Source: a virus
Reading direction: 5' to 3' (one strand)
DNA length: 64,000 bases
IMG/VR virus record: IMGVR_UViG_3300025121_000030
Span: 1 to 64,000 of that record
Positions 15,063 to 24,174 of this stretch are shown one piece after another (within the stretch, counting starts at the first letter, position 1; every line of letters begins with the position of its first letter). Made by a program: the position numbers and the translations under genes. Below the pieces are notes generated by a model. The model had not been told where the DNA came from. It saw nothing but the letters and a program-made list of their open reading frames with translations, and did not search any database.

Positions 15063-17000
15063 ATGAAGTTACTACCAGATAATTCTATATCATCAATTGT
15101 CACCGACCCACCTTACGGATTATCTAAAGAGCCAAATATAGTAGAGGTTTTAACTAACTGGTTAAACAATGAAGAATACATACATAATTCAAAAGGATTT
15201 ATGAATGTCGCATGGGATTCATTTGTTCCCAATCCTTCTATATGGAAAGAAGCATATAGAGTATTAAAACCAGGAGGATACTTATTATGCTTTGCTGGAA
15301 CACGTACATATGATTTAATGTGTATAAGTTTAAGATTAGCAGTATTTGAAATTAGAGATCAAATTGACTGGATCTATTCGACTGGTTTTCCCAAATCAAT
15401 GAATATCTCAAAAGAAATGGAAAAAAGAAGATGTAAAGTTAATATAGGTGAATGGATTTTAAAAAGAATGGAATTATTAAATTTAGATAAAAAAGATGTT
15501 GCAAAACATTGTAATGTAACACCTAGACAAATAGATCATTGGATTGGTATTAATACTCCTTGTCCTCAAAATCCCAATGAAAAAAGATATTTATTGTTAG
15601 AAGAAATATTGCAGGACAAACCATATTTTAGAGAACAATTTATTAGCAAAAAAGGTAAAAAGATTGGTGAAATTGTGCATCAAAGAAGTGGTGGAAATGA
15701 TTTTGCTAAAATTGTTGGTTCACAATCAAATTCAAAAACAGAAGAATTATTTGATTTAGCAACAGAAGAAGCAAAGCAATGGTCTGGATACGGTACATCC
15801 CTTAAACCAGCACACGAACCAATTATAGTAGCAAGAAAACCTCTAAGTGAAAAAACTATAGTAGATAATGTTCTAAAATGGAACACTGGTGGAATTAATA
15901 TTGATGATTGTAGGGTTGAATATCAATCAGAAGAAGATTTAAAAATTGTTAAAGCAAAATGTAACTTTACTGAGAATTCTAAATCAATAGGATTTGGTAC
16001 ATCAGATACTTTATATGGTACAGGTAGTACACCATTAAACCAAGCAAGAGAATGTGTTAATAATGAAGGTAGATTCCCTGCAAATATAATTATGGACGAA
16101 GAAGCAGGGAAAATATTAGATTTGCAAAGTGGTATTACTAAAAGTGGAAAAGTAAAAGAAAATAAAGATGCTTATAAAGGAGAATCTAATACGGGATTTT
16201 TAAGAGGTAAATCAACATTACAAAATCAACATGGTGATACAGGTGGAGCAAGTAGATATTTTTTAAATATATTATATTGTGAGGATGATTATATATGTGG
16301 GAATATTATAGAAAATCTGAAGGTCGTTGGTACATTAAATGGCGTAATCCAGGAGATAGAAAAATTTATTCAAAACGTAGAGCAAGATATATATGGGAAC
16401 AAAACTATGGAGAAATTCCTGTTGGATTTGAAGTGCATCATATTAATAGTGACAAATCTGACGATAGAATTGAAAATTTGGAATTATTATCAAAATATAA
16501 ACATAATAAATTACATGGAGATGCAAGAAAAGATCATAAAATTATTGATGGAATTGAATATAGAAAATGTCAACACTGTGGAGAATATAAAAATATTAAT
16601 GAATTTTATAAAAGAAATGAATGTTATCAAGGATATTGTAAAAATTGTTCAAGAGAAAAATTACGAGAATGGAGATATATCAACAAAGAATCTAATAATA
16701 AATATCACAGAGAATATCAAAGAGAAAAAAGGAAATTATATTAATTTTATGTATTGTGCTAAAGCAAGTAAAAAGGAACGTGGTGAAGGAAATAATCATC
16801 CATGCGTCAAACCATTATCATTAATTAAATATTTAGTCACATTAGTTACTCCACCTAATGGTATATGCTTAGACCCATTTGAAGGTTCAGGTACAACATT
16901 TCTTGCTTGTCGAGAATCGGGTTTTGATCATATAGGATTTGAAATGAATAAGGATTATTGTGATATTGCAGAGAAAAGATTGAATAATAAAAATACATAA
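15063..17000 (+). CDS. DNA methyltransferase with internal HNH insertion
   Basis: Motif IV is TDPPYG near residue 16 and motif I, DPFEGSGTT, near residue 605, the order of beta-class N4-cytosine/N6-adenine methyltransferases. A segment at about residues 127-208 (LKRMELLNLDKKDVAKHCNV) looks like an XRE-type helix-turn-helix. Residues about 407-565 come from a 477-base insertion whose other frame encodes HNH; removing it would join YC to AKASKKERGEGNNHPCVKP, a normal methyltransferase run. The stop-free passage through the insertion is striking. Start: the usual N-terminus (KIYNQDCKEGM) is encoded upstream of ATG 15063 in frame back to 14985 without a canonical start. A ribosome site at about 15001 instead serves ATT/TTG codons in other frames, so an indel or unusual start is possible. 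Confidence 0.85.
   Translation: MKLLPDNSISSIVTDPPYGLSKEPNIVEVLTNWLNNEEYIHNSKGFMNVAWDSFVPNPSIWKEAYRVLKPGGYLLCFAGTRTYDLMCISLRLAVFEIRDQIDWIYSTGFPKSMNISKEMEKRRCKVNIGEWILKRMELLNLDKKDVAKHCNVTPRQIDHWIGINTPCPQNPNEKRYLLLEEILQDKPYFREQFISKKGKKIGEIVHQRSGGNDFAKIVGSQSNSKTEELFDLATEEAKQWSGYGTSLKPAHEPIIVARKPLSEKTIVDNVLKWNTGGINIDDCRVEYQSEEDLKIVKAKCNFTENSKSIGFGTSDTLYGTGSTPLNQARECVNNEGRFPANIIMDEEAGKILDLQSGITKSGKVKENKDAYKGESNTGFLRGKSTLQNQHGDTGGASRYFLNILYCEDDYICGNIIENLKVVGTLNGVIQEIEKFIQNVEQDIYGNKTMEKFLLDLKCIILIVTNLTIELKIWNYYQNINIINYMEMQEKIIKLLMELNIENVNTVENIKILMNFIKEMNVIKDIVKIVQEKNYENGDISTKNLIINITENIKEKKGNYINFMYCAKASKKERGEGNNHPCVKPLSLIKYLVTLVTPPNGICLDPFEGSGTTFLACRESGFDHIGFEMNKDYCDIAEKRLNNKNT
16295..16744 (+). CDS. 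HNH homing endonuclease nested in the methyltransferase gene
   Basis: The protein (149 aa) has the HNH core GFEVHHINSDKSDDRIENLELL followed in pattern by HNKLHGDARKDH; the first His pair and the Asn and His of the core are present. It is followed by a zinc-finger-like CQHCGEYK...CKNCSREK and a basic tail. ATG 16295 has GAGG ten bases upstream. It sits wholly within the methyltransferase reading frame but in a different frame. The likely insertion, 16281-16757, is flanked by similar TTATATTGT and TTATGTATTGT ends. No intron core fits in the remaining bases, so it is not an ordinary group I intron ORF. Confidence 0.85.
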   Translation: MWEYYRKSEGRWYIKWRNPGDRKIYSKRRARYIWEQNYGEIPVGFEVHHINSDKSDDRIENLELLSKYKHNKLHGDARKDHKIIDGIEYRKCQHCGEYKNINEFYKRNECYQGYCKNCSREKLREWRYINKESNNKYHREYQREKRKLY

Positions 17001-17037
17001 TAATTTAAAAATATTTAACATAATATAAAAATAATTA

Positions 17038-17067
17038 TTGACTTCTACCCTACTCTCATGCTATAAT
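17038..17067 (+). promoter_or_regulatory. SigA-type promoter
   Basis: TTGACT (17038-17043), an 18-bp spacer and TATAAT (17062-17067) lie upstream of the 17151 and 17382 genes. Confidence 0.7.
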
Positions 17068-17150
17068 ACAATTAATCAATAAACAAATACATAAACAAAA
17101 ATCTTAAAAGTAATACAAATCTTATAAGAAAGGAGGTGAAAAATCCCCAT

Positions 17151-17327
17151 ATGGGTAAATATGAATATAAAGTTGAGTTTGAAACTAATAATTCAAATCT
17201 AAATAATTCAAATGAAATAATTCCTATTATTCTTAATAAAATAACAGATATAATAAGATCAGAATTATTACAATATGTAAATAATCCTATGGTTACTTTT
17301 ACAATATTAGAAAATGATGAAGAATAA
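17151..17327 (+). CDS. Small hypothetical protein, 58 aa
   Basis: A short soluble protein beginning MGKYEYKVEFE, with an Asn-rich loop and an Ile-rich middle helix. AAAGGAGG lies upstream, but 14 bases from ATG 17151; GTG 17136 overlaps that site and is less likely. The leader resembles that of the next gene (AAGAAAGGAGGT in both). No family is recognised. Confidence 0.55.
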   Translation: MGKYEYKVEFETNNSNLNNSNEIIPIILNKITDIIRSELLQYVNNPMVTFTILENDEE

Positions 17328-17381
17328 AAGTTTAATTTAATTTAAACTTATATAAAATCTATAAGAAAGGAGGTCTACCCT

Positions 17382-17768
17382 ATCCAGAAATACTTAGGAA
17401 TTTACAACATCTTTACAGAAAATTACTATAATACAAATGAAACAATAATAGACAAAATGACAAATGAAAAGAATCAATATCTTCAAGGAAATTCAGGTAC
17501 ATATATATACAGATACTCTAAAGACACACTGGCAATATATTTTCCTAGTAATCAAACCATCAATAAATTAGATGAACAAAATATTGAATATACTATCTTA
17601 GCACAAGGCGATACAGAATCTATTTTATTAGTAAATGAAAAATACATAGATAAATTGGATTTAGCACTTAAATTTAAAGTAAAAGGACGTTTAGAACAAT
17701 TAAAAGAATTTAAACGTCAACAAAAATTAGAGAAAAAGTTAGAAAAGGAAAGTAAGAAAATAGTATAA
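17382..17768 (+). CDS. Hypothetical protein with probable AUC start
   Basis: The first ATG in this frame (17457) has no ribosome site. Reading upstream adds 25 protein-like residues (QKYLGIYNIFTENYY and onward) to an ATC at 17382, eight bases after AAAGGAGG. I therefore propose initiation at AUC. The product (128 aa) has a mixed alpha/beta N-terminal part and a highly charged Lys/Glu C-terminal helix (KEFKRQQKLEKKLEKESKK). Function unknown. It follows the 17151 gene and probably shares its promoter. Confidence 0.6.
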   Translation: MQKYLGIYNIFTENYYNTNETIIDKMTNEKNQYLQGNSGTYIYRYSKDTLAIYFPSNQTINKLDEQNIEYTILAQGDTESILLVNEKYIDKLDLALKFKVKGRLEQLKEFKRQQKLEKKLEKESKKIV

Positions 17769-18233
17769 TAAATTAGTATTATTATTTTTTAATTTTTGTT
17801 AGAAATTTTCATATTGATCTAAATTCAATTAATTTTAAAACTGCGATAAACCCTTATAAATCAGTAGTTTGTGGTAATATGCTATAAAGTCAATAATATT
17901 AATGTTTTGTAGCACTTTTAGGAATAATTGTGATTTAAAATTGAATTTCAGAGGTCATATTCAAGAGTTGTGTAAATTTTTATATAGTTATGGGCATAGA
18001 TTTTTAAAGAGCAAATTTGAGTGATAATTTTGCGTTTTAATTAAATTTTATATGAGAAATTTAATTACAAGAAATAGAAATTATATAGTAATGCAAAGTA
18101 GACCAACAAGATTATATTGGAATTTATTTAGGTTAGTGAATAATATAAATAGTATTAGATAGTTAATTGAACAATAAAATATAATATATTAATAAAATAA
18201 ATTAATAAATAATAAAAAGGAAGGTAAATATAT
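17769..18233 (+). ncRNA. 465-bp gene-free stretch with possible structured RNA
   Basis: No convincing gene is seen. AAATTCAATTAATTTTAAA near 17820 is nearly complementary to TTTAAAATTGAATTT (17934-17948), enclosing an inner ACTG/CAGT hairpin (near 17842). A second hairpin pairs TAATTAAATTT (18038-18048) with AAATTTAATTA (18057-18067). The pairings are AT-only and could be chance, but together they suggest a folded transcript. Confidence 0.3.
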
Positions 18234-18617
18234 ATGAATAAAATAAATAATAATAAATTAAATAAAACTTTTACATATTCAGGAAAACTTACATATTCAG
18301 ATCGTGGTGACTACATCCTCTCTTCCCCTACCCAAACAACAAATATATCTACAATTCTAAAGAAAATAGATTGTTGGTATAGCAATCATATAGATATTAA
18401 GATTTTAAAAGGTTGTAAGATACTATATGATGAGCAGGATGGAAGATTGCTTAAAAAATTAGATAAGTATGGTTTAGATAGTTATCATGTAAATGGATTA
18501 GATTTAGAAGAAGTGCTTTTTAATTCGGTAGGATTAGATATTGATATAGAAATCAGTAGTAGTGCATTAGAGGAAATTGCAGGGTTAGGGGTAGATATTA
18601 TAGATGGGACAAAATAA
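18234..18617 (+). CDS. Hypothetical protein, 127 aa
   Basis: A soluble, acidic protein. The ATG has AAAGGAAGG upstream. A central segment, NHIDIKILKGCKILYDEQDGRLLKKL, followed by YGLDSYHVNGLDLEEVLF, suggests an alpha/beta fold. No motif or family is recognised. The 3' end nearly meets the next gene, consistent with an operon of small early genes. Confidence 0.7.
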   Translation: MNKINNNKLNKTFTYSGKLTYSDRGDYILSSPTQTTNISTILKKIDCWYSNHIDIKILKGCKILYDEQDGRLLKKLDKYGLDSYHVNGLDLEEVLFNSVGLDIDIEISSSALEEIAGLGVDIIDGTK

Positions 18618-18633
18618 TATAAATGAAAGGAGT

Positions 18634-18804
18634 ATGGATAACAAGAATAATATTATATATTGTTCTAATTGTTTGAGGGAATTGGATAGTAAGGATAAAG
18701 ACGTTGTGAAAGATGTAGATAATAATATTTTCTGTGATAAATGGTGCAAAGGGGAATTTTTAAGAGAGAATTATAAGTTGATTCTAGAAATTATAGGATA
18801 TTAA
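18634..18804 (+). CDS. Small zinc-finger protein, 56 aa
   Basis: CSNCLREL and FCDKWCKGEF provide two Cys pairs spaced as in a treble-clef or zinc-ribbon. ATG 18634 follows AAAGGAGT very closely; an earlier in-frame ATG at 18604 overlaps the preceding gene and is an alternative. Many phages encode such small zinc proteins; its target is unknown. Confidence 0.6.
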   Translation: MDNKNNIIYCSNCLRELDSKDKDVVKDVDNNIFCDKWCKGEFLRENYKLILEIIGY

Positions 18805-18858
18805 GTAGTATTTACATATAAATTTAAATTAATAAATATAAATAAAGGAGATTATATT

Positions 18859-19293
18859 ATGAGTGATAACAGAGAGTTAATTTGGGTAACTAAAGGTCAA
18901 GCAGAAATGTTTAAAGAATTAAATTCAGAAGTCAGTCAGAATAATTTTGTTGATAAGTTAATTAAGGAAAGAAAATTAGATATTCAAAATAGTATTGAAA
19001 ATTTAGATGATGATTTATTAAGATTGAAATCATTTGGTTTAACTTATAAAACTGAACTTAAAAAAGTTTATGATGAGAAGATTTATGAATTGAAAAATAA
19101 GATTACACAATTAAAACCTGAATTAGAGAAAGCTACAAGTCAGGTTAAAGAAGTTAGTAATGCTTTAAGTGGTATATCGACATATTCTATTGAGAGATTG
19201 ATTGATGTTGTGTATAAAGTTAATAATATGAGTGAGAAAGATAAAAAGTTAATGATGGATTTGATTAGTTTAACGACAGATAAAACACTATAA
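18859..19293 (+). CDS. Coiled-coil protein, 144 aa
   Basis: Residues 35-105 form a long charged helix with heptad spacing (LDIQNSIENLDDDLL, then KNKITQLKPELEKATSQ), probably a coiled coil. The N-terminus (LIWVTKGQAEMFKELNSE) looks like a short helical domain. AAAGGAG precedes the ATG. No family is recognised. It is the third member of a run of small + strand genes with unknown roles. Confidence 0.7.
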   Translation: MSDNRELIWVTKGQAEMFKELNSEVSQNNFVDKLIKERKLDIQNSIENLDDDLLRLKSFGLTYKTELKKVYDEKIYELKNKITQLKPELEKATSQVKEVSNALSGISTYSIERLIDVVYKVNNMSEKDKKLMMDLISLTTDKTL

Positions 19294-19328
19294 AAATATA
19301 ATATAAATAATAAAGGAGAAATGATATT

Positions 19329-19769
19329 ATGAAAATTAGTAAAAATTTCATTGTATCTGAATATGATTTAGATGAAATTGAAGCAATTATGGAAGAAAAA
19401 TTACATAAATTTGTAGTAGAAACTTTTGGTGAAGAAAATTATAAAAATATAAAAGTTAAAGCAGAATACATAGAATACATGGATGATAATATGAGATGTT
19501 TTAAAGATGAATTTAGATGTGAATTATGGTTAGAAGTTATTTTCTCGCAATATAATTATTTAATTAAAGGTCATGGAGTTAGAAATGAGAGTATTAGTAT
19601 GATGTTGGAATATAATGGTAGCAAACCATTTTATATTGACGGCAAGTTTGAGAGTAGAAATGTTTTTGAATGGATACAAGGTGGAATTATACAGAAGTGT
19701 GAAAGTATATATGGGATAGATAAGGAAGATATTTATGAGAAGTTTAATGATTATATGATGGATTGTTAG
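19329..19769 (+). CDS. Hypothetical protein, 146 aa
   Basis: A soluble protein with mixed alpha/beta character; the ATG is preceded by AAAGGAG. Segments such as FRCELWLEVIFSQYNYLIKG and SISMMLEYNGSKPFYIDG suggest beta strands around a core. No known motif is seen. A strong hairpin terminator follows at 19801. Confidence 0.7.
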   Translation: MKISKNFIVSEYDLDEIEAIMEEKLHKFVVETFGEENYKNIKVKAEYIEYMDDNMRCFKDEFRCELWLEVIFSQYNYLIKGHGVRNESISMMLEYNGSKPFYIDGKFESRNVFEWIQGGIIQKCESIYGIDKEDIYEKFNDYMMDC

Positions 19770-19800
19770 TTAATTAGGTAAGTTATTACTGATAATTAGG

Positions 19801-19835
19801 GATTAGTATAAGAATATTTAATTCTTATACTAATC
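19801..19835 (+). terminator. Perfect 15-bp hairpin
   Basis: GATTAGTATAAGAAT and ATTCTTATACTAATC are perfect complements around ATTTA. The tail is A-rich rather than T-rich on the + strand, so termination may be inefficient; it could also be an RNA-processing site. Confidence 0.6.
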
Positions 19836-19872
19836 AAAATAAAATAATATTTATAAAAGGAGAATGATAATT

Positions 19873-20352
19873 ATGAAAGTAAAAGAATTATTTGAAACAC
19901 TTAAAGGTAAAGAAGATTATGATATTAATATTAATTATAATCTTTATGATGATTTTGAATTAGAAACTAATGATGAACTAAAAGAAGTAAATATTATATT
20001 AATTGATGAAGATGAAAATTATGAAGATGACGATAATGAATACGAAGAAGATCAAATAGAAGATTATTTATATAATTTTAACGAAGATGATTTAATCGAA
20101 TTAGTAAATAAATTAGATATTGAACATGACACTTCTGATAATTTATCAAAAAATGATTTAATATCTAAAATAATTAATTCTGAAGATGAAGATATTATAA
20201 AAGATACTTGTGAAGATTTATTTAATTATAGTTATGATGATTTTATAATTGACAATAATTGGAGACATAGCAATTATGAATCAAAAGATATTAATGATTG
20301 GGATGTAGATGATCATTTAGCTGCTTGGTATGACCATATGATGGAAAAATAA
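19873..20352 (+). CDS. Very acidic protein, 159 aa
   Basis: The sequence is dominated by Asp, Glu, Asn and Tyr, with acidic runs such as EDENYEDDDNEYEEDQIED. A SAP-like helix-loop-helix, LIELVNKLDIEHDTSDNLSK, lies near residue 80. ATG 19873 has AAAAGGAG ten bases upstream; ATG 19864 is too close. Highly acidic small phage proteins sometimes mimic DNA or bind host polymerase; this is only a suggestion. It lies 34 bases before the polymerase gene. Confidence 0.65.
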   Translation: MKVKELFETLKGKEDYDININYNLYDDFELETNDELKEVNIILIDEDENYEDDDNEYEEDQIEDYLYNFNEDDLIELVNKLDIEHDTSDNLSKNDLISKIINSEDEDIIKDTCEDLFNYSYDDFIIDNNWRHSNYESKDINDWDVDDHLAAWYDHMMEK

Positions 20353-20386
20353 ATAATAATGTAATTATTAAAGGAGGATTAATTTA

Positions 20387-22060
20387 TTGTCAAATTACCC
20401 ACCACAAAGATACATATATAAAATTAATTCTACTAGATTAAGAAAATCAAAATGGAATTTAAATATTAGTATTGATGAAGCATCTGATAAAAATGAATTA
20501 GTTTCTTTGGCAGAAAGTGCATTAATTAGATTTATAGATATTATAAATAAAGTTAACACTAAATCTATATATGAAAAAGTTAATAATGTTTATAGGGATA
20601 TAAGCAAGATAAAAAAACTACCTACTTCTATTGATAATCGTAGAAAAATTAAATCATTATATAATAAAATATATGATTTATTATTGATAAAGGATTATGT
20701 TTGTATAGTAATAGATAACAATAAAGATTTTGATAGAATGAATAGTAAGAAAGGATTTTATATTAACGGTGTTAAATTTAAACATCTACTAGGCACTCCT
20801 GGAGGAGTAAAAAAATATACAATAACTTATGTTAGTGAAAATGTTTATGAAGATTTAGAAAATAAAATAGATAATGGTAGAAATATGAATAATAATTTTA
20901 TACCTGCAAAACTAGAATCATATAAATCTTTAGTTACTTCTTCTAGTATTCCTGTATCAGATCCAAAAGGAATACTAGTTGTAAATGACTGTATAACAAA
21001 TTTTAAAGCAAATGTAATTAAAATAGATGATACTATATCAGAGTATCCTGATATTGTATATGAAAAAGATTATCCTATTGAATTAAATGATAGTGATGGG
21101 TATGGTATTATCTCACCTGAATTAAGTAGAAGATGGATAAAAGAAATTAATAATGATAAAAGTATTGATGAAGAAGATAAAGAATATTTTATACCTAGTG
21201 GATATTGTCTGCGTAATTCTTTCTGTAAAGGCATGATTTTTTCGTTTAATTTCCAAGATTTTGCAAAAAATATAGCAAATAAAAAATATATAGTTAAGGA
21301 TGTTTGGAATGAAGATAGAGACATTAGAAATATAGAATTAATTTTAACAACCTCAATGCTTAAACTTTGGGATTCTTATGATTCACTTGAACATTATCTA
21401 TCTTGTTGTAAAAATAATGGATATTCATTTAGTATTACAAAACATACACCTAAAGTATTGGAAAATGAACGACATACAAATTACCAATTTTTGCAATCTT
21501 TATACTTAAATACTGAAGGTATTGAACAGTTAATTAAACCAACGACAGAAGAAATACATGATATTATTAGTAAGGATTATAGAAAAAGTATATTATTTCT
21601 TAAAGGTATACATTTAGATAAAATTAATTTTAATAATGAAGAAAATGATTTTATTAAAGCGTTAATGATTGATAAAAGAATGATAGATGATTCTTTTGTC
21701 AAAAATAAAATACATAATACGATTAAAAAAAGAATTAAAGATGCTAAGATAGGTGTATTAAAGACAAAGGCAAATTACTCTATTGTTTCAGGTGATATTT
21801 TTAGTTTATGTCAAAATATATTTGGAATGGAAGTAACAGGTTTGTTAAAAGAAGGAGAATTTTATTCTAAATATTGGAATGATTTAGATGTAGATAAAGT
21901 TGCTTGTTTTCGTGCTCCTATGACTTGTCACAATAATATTAGAATATTAAATTTGAAGAATACAGAAGATATGCGAAAATGGTATAAATATATGAATACA
22001 ATTACAATTTTTAATTCATGGGATACTACTGCTCATGCTTTAAATGGTTTAGATAAGGAT
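20387..22060 (+). CDS. Two-barrel RNA polymerase (YonO/RdRP-like), exon 1
   Basis: Exon 1 encodes 558 residues with motifs in the order known for QDE-1/RdRP-type and phage YonO-like two-barrel polymerases: DGYGIISPELSRRW near residue 237, a C-rich basic loop, FRAPMTCHNNIRIL near residue 505, and NSWDTTAHALNGLDKD at the end. Joining exon 2 (AGT-GAT-TGT) creates LDKDSD, the metal-binding DxDxD signature. The single-chain enzyme (915 aa after splicing) would transcribe phage genes. TTG 20387 has AAAGGAGG upstream. The intron follows residue 558 immediately. The family call is from motifs only. Confidence 0.78.
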
Positions 22061-23100
22061 TGATTACAGTCCCTTATGTTAGTAATAACATATGAAAAAT
22101 CCGGTGAACTTGCAGAGCAAGGTGTCACATTGACTTAATTGTTTGTAGTAGGAAATGACTACTTAACAATGTGGCTAACAGGGGAAGTCTAAGTGTGTGT
22201 TTATAATCAAGGAGGAATAAAATATAGAAGTTTGGAAAAATATTAATATAAATGGTCTGGATTATGAGGTTAGTAATTATGGTAATATTATAGGAGTTAG
22301 TTCTGGAAAATTATTAAAAACTAGATTAAATAAAGATGGATATGTTTGTGTAACTGTTGGGAAAAATGATTGTAGAATAACTGAAAGATTACATAGATTG
22401 GTTGCAAAATTATTTATTAATAATATTAATAATTATCCAGAAGTTAATCATAAAGATTTTGATAGAACTAATAATCATGTCGATAATTTAGAGTGGGAAA
22501 CACATGAATATAATATTAAATATACAGTTTTACATAATAGACATATTGCAAGAGATGGAAGAATGAAAGGTGAAAATAATCCAAATTATAACAATAATAG
22601 TTTAAAATTAAAATACATGAATAATCCAGAATTAGCAAAACTAAATAATTCTAGACCAAAAGAGCAAAATGGCAGAGCAAGAAAAATACAATTATATGAT
22701 ATTAATAATAATTATATAGATACTTTTGAATATATAGGTGCTTGTGCAGAATATTTAAGGGATAATAATTTTACAAAAGCAAAAGTTGATTCTATAAGAG
22801 GTAATATAATACTAAGTATTAATAATAATAAATCATATTTAAAACATTATTATAAATTTGTTAGTTAAATTAATATAAATAAACACACATATGATAATCC
22901 TGTGCGAAATCTTAATAATTATTAAGATAATCGTTAAACGACTATCCTGAAATAGTGGTGAAATTCCACAATAGGAGTAGGACTGTAGCGATACAGTGGG
23001 TGAAATTCCCTTAAATCGAAGTGCCGGACTCCTTAATTTTTTAAGGATGATGATATAGTCTAGTCCCTTTTGAAATACTGCGAAAGCAGGGGTACAATCG
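22061..23100 (+). mobile_element. Group I intron in the polymerase gene
   Basis: Splicing after GAT 22060 and before AGT 23101 restores a continuous frame and the DxDxD motif. The 5' site fits group I rules: the last exon bases GGAU pair with GUCC in the first part of the intron, with a U-G wobble at the cleavage site, and the intron ends in G (23100). Core-like sequences occur on both sides of the HNH ORF: GGCTAACAGGGGAAGTC near 22173 and GATGATATAGTC near 23048. The 1,040-nt intron carries an HNH endonuclease. The exact boundaries are deduced, not experimentally shown. Confidence 0.85.
22224..22868 (+). CDS. Intron-encoded HNH endonuclease (NUMOD4-HNH-NUMOD1)
   Basis: The frame opens with EVWKNININGLDYEVSNYG, a NUMOD4-type N-terminus, then the HNH core (LHRLVAKLF, EVNHKDFDRTNNHVDNLEW) and a C-terminal NUMOD1 segment (KIQLYDINNNYIDTFEYI). 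The family normally starts a few residues before EVW. Here the only codon at that point is ATA (22224), nine bases after AAGGAGG, so an AUA start is proposed. The first TTG in frame (22398) would delete NUMOD4. It lies in a loop of the group I intron and should promote its spread by cutting intron-less alleles. Confidence 0.82.
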   Translation: MEVWKNININGLDYEVSNYGNIIGVSSGKLLKTRLNKDGYVCVTVGKNDCRITERLHRLVAKLFINNINNYPEVNHKDFDRTNNHVDNLEWETHEYNIKYTVLHNRHIARDGRMKGENNPNYNNNSLKLKYMNNPELAKLNNSRPKEQNGRARKIQLYDINNNYIDTFEYIGACAEYLRDNNFTKAKVDSIRGNIILSINNNKSYLKHYYKFVS

Positions 23101-24174
23101 AGTGATTGTGTATTTACAACTAATAATTCTACGATACTTAATTCCATTAAAGAAACAGATGCAATATTTTGTGTGCAAAAAACAGCAGATAAAATAATTC
23201 CTAAGAAAAAAGATTTTATAAAATCAAATAAAGATGGATTTGGAGATGATATAGGTGTAACAACAAATCATATCACTTCAATGTTTGATGTATTAGTAAA
23301 ATTTAAAGAAGATAGTAAAGAATATAAAGAAGTATTAAATAGAATTATGTGTGGGCAAAATTATCAACAAAATGCGATAGATAAAATTAAAGGTATAGTT
23401 AGTAAAAAAATACCTAAAGAATGGTATGATTATCGTTCTGCTATTAGTGATTTTGATAAGAGTATTGTAGCAAATAAAAAACCTTATTTTTTTAATTATA
23501 TATATCCATATAGGAAGAAAGTATATGATAGATATATAAACCAAACTAAAAATACTTGTCTTATGAGATTCGGTATAACCATAGATGAGTTAATAAGTTT
23601 AGAAAATAAAACAGAGGAACAAATTGAATATCTTAAATGGTATTATATTAAAATGCCTGTATCTATAAGTAAATCTGTGATGAATCGTATTTGTTGGAGA
23701 ATTGAAAAAGAGTTTGATAATTATAATATAATTAATAATAATGATTTTGATTATTCAATACTAATGACAAATAGTAAATATTCTAAAGGTAGATACAATG
23801 CTATTAATAAATTATATCAAGATTATACTGAAAAAACACAACAATATTCTCAAAATATAAAAAGTAAAAGAATTGATAATGAAGAAAATAAAATACATAG
23901 ACAAATTTTAAAAGATACTTTTAAGAAAAAAGCATATGAATTATGTAGTAATGCTGAAGAATTATGTAATATTGTAATTAGTATTTGCTACAAGAATAAT
24001 AATTCTAAACAATTTGCATGGGATATTTGTGGAGATATAATTATTAACAATTTATTAAAAAATAATAATTATATTGTATCATACCCTATTTTAAATAAAT
24101 TTGGTGATATTGAGTTTGGTGGTAATAAATTTTCGATGTTTACGGAGGATATTAATGAAAATAATATTGAATGA
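23101..24174 (+). CDS. Two-barrel RNA polymerase, exon 2
   Basis: Exon 2 supplies the second half of the catalytic loop (S-D-C-V-F-T-T-N-N) and 357 residues in total. After the active site come KKKDFIKSNKDGFGDDIGV and a helical region rich in Lys and Asn. The frame from 23101 to 24174 is a multiple of three and runs directly on from exon 1. The gene end overlaps the start of 24155 by 20 bases, showing translational coupling. Confidence 0.8.
   Translation, partial: SDCVFTTNNSTILNSIKETDAIFCVQKTADKIIPKKKDFIKSNKDGFGDDIGVTTNHITSMFDVLVKFKEDSKEYKEVLNRIMCGQNYQQNAIDKIKGIVSKKIPKEWYDYRSAISDFDKSIVANKKPYFFNYIYPYRKKVYDRYINQTKNTCLMRFGITIDELISLENKTEEQIEYLKWYYIKMPVSISKSVMNRICWRIEKEFDNYNIINNNDFDYSILMTNSKYSKGRYNAINKLYQDYTEKTQQYSQNIKSKRIDNEENKIHRQILKDTFKKKAYELCSNAEELCNIVISICYKNNNSKQFAWDICGDIIINNLLKNNNYIVSYPILNKFGDIEFGGNKFSMFTEDINENNIE

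Noticed and set aside
17817-17950. Retron-like msr/msd RNA
   Set aside because: The inverted repeats are suggestive but no reverse transcriptase gene lies nearby.
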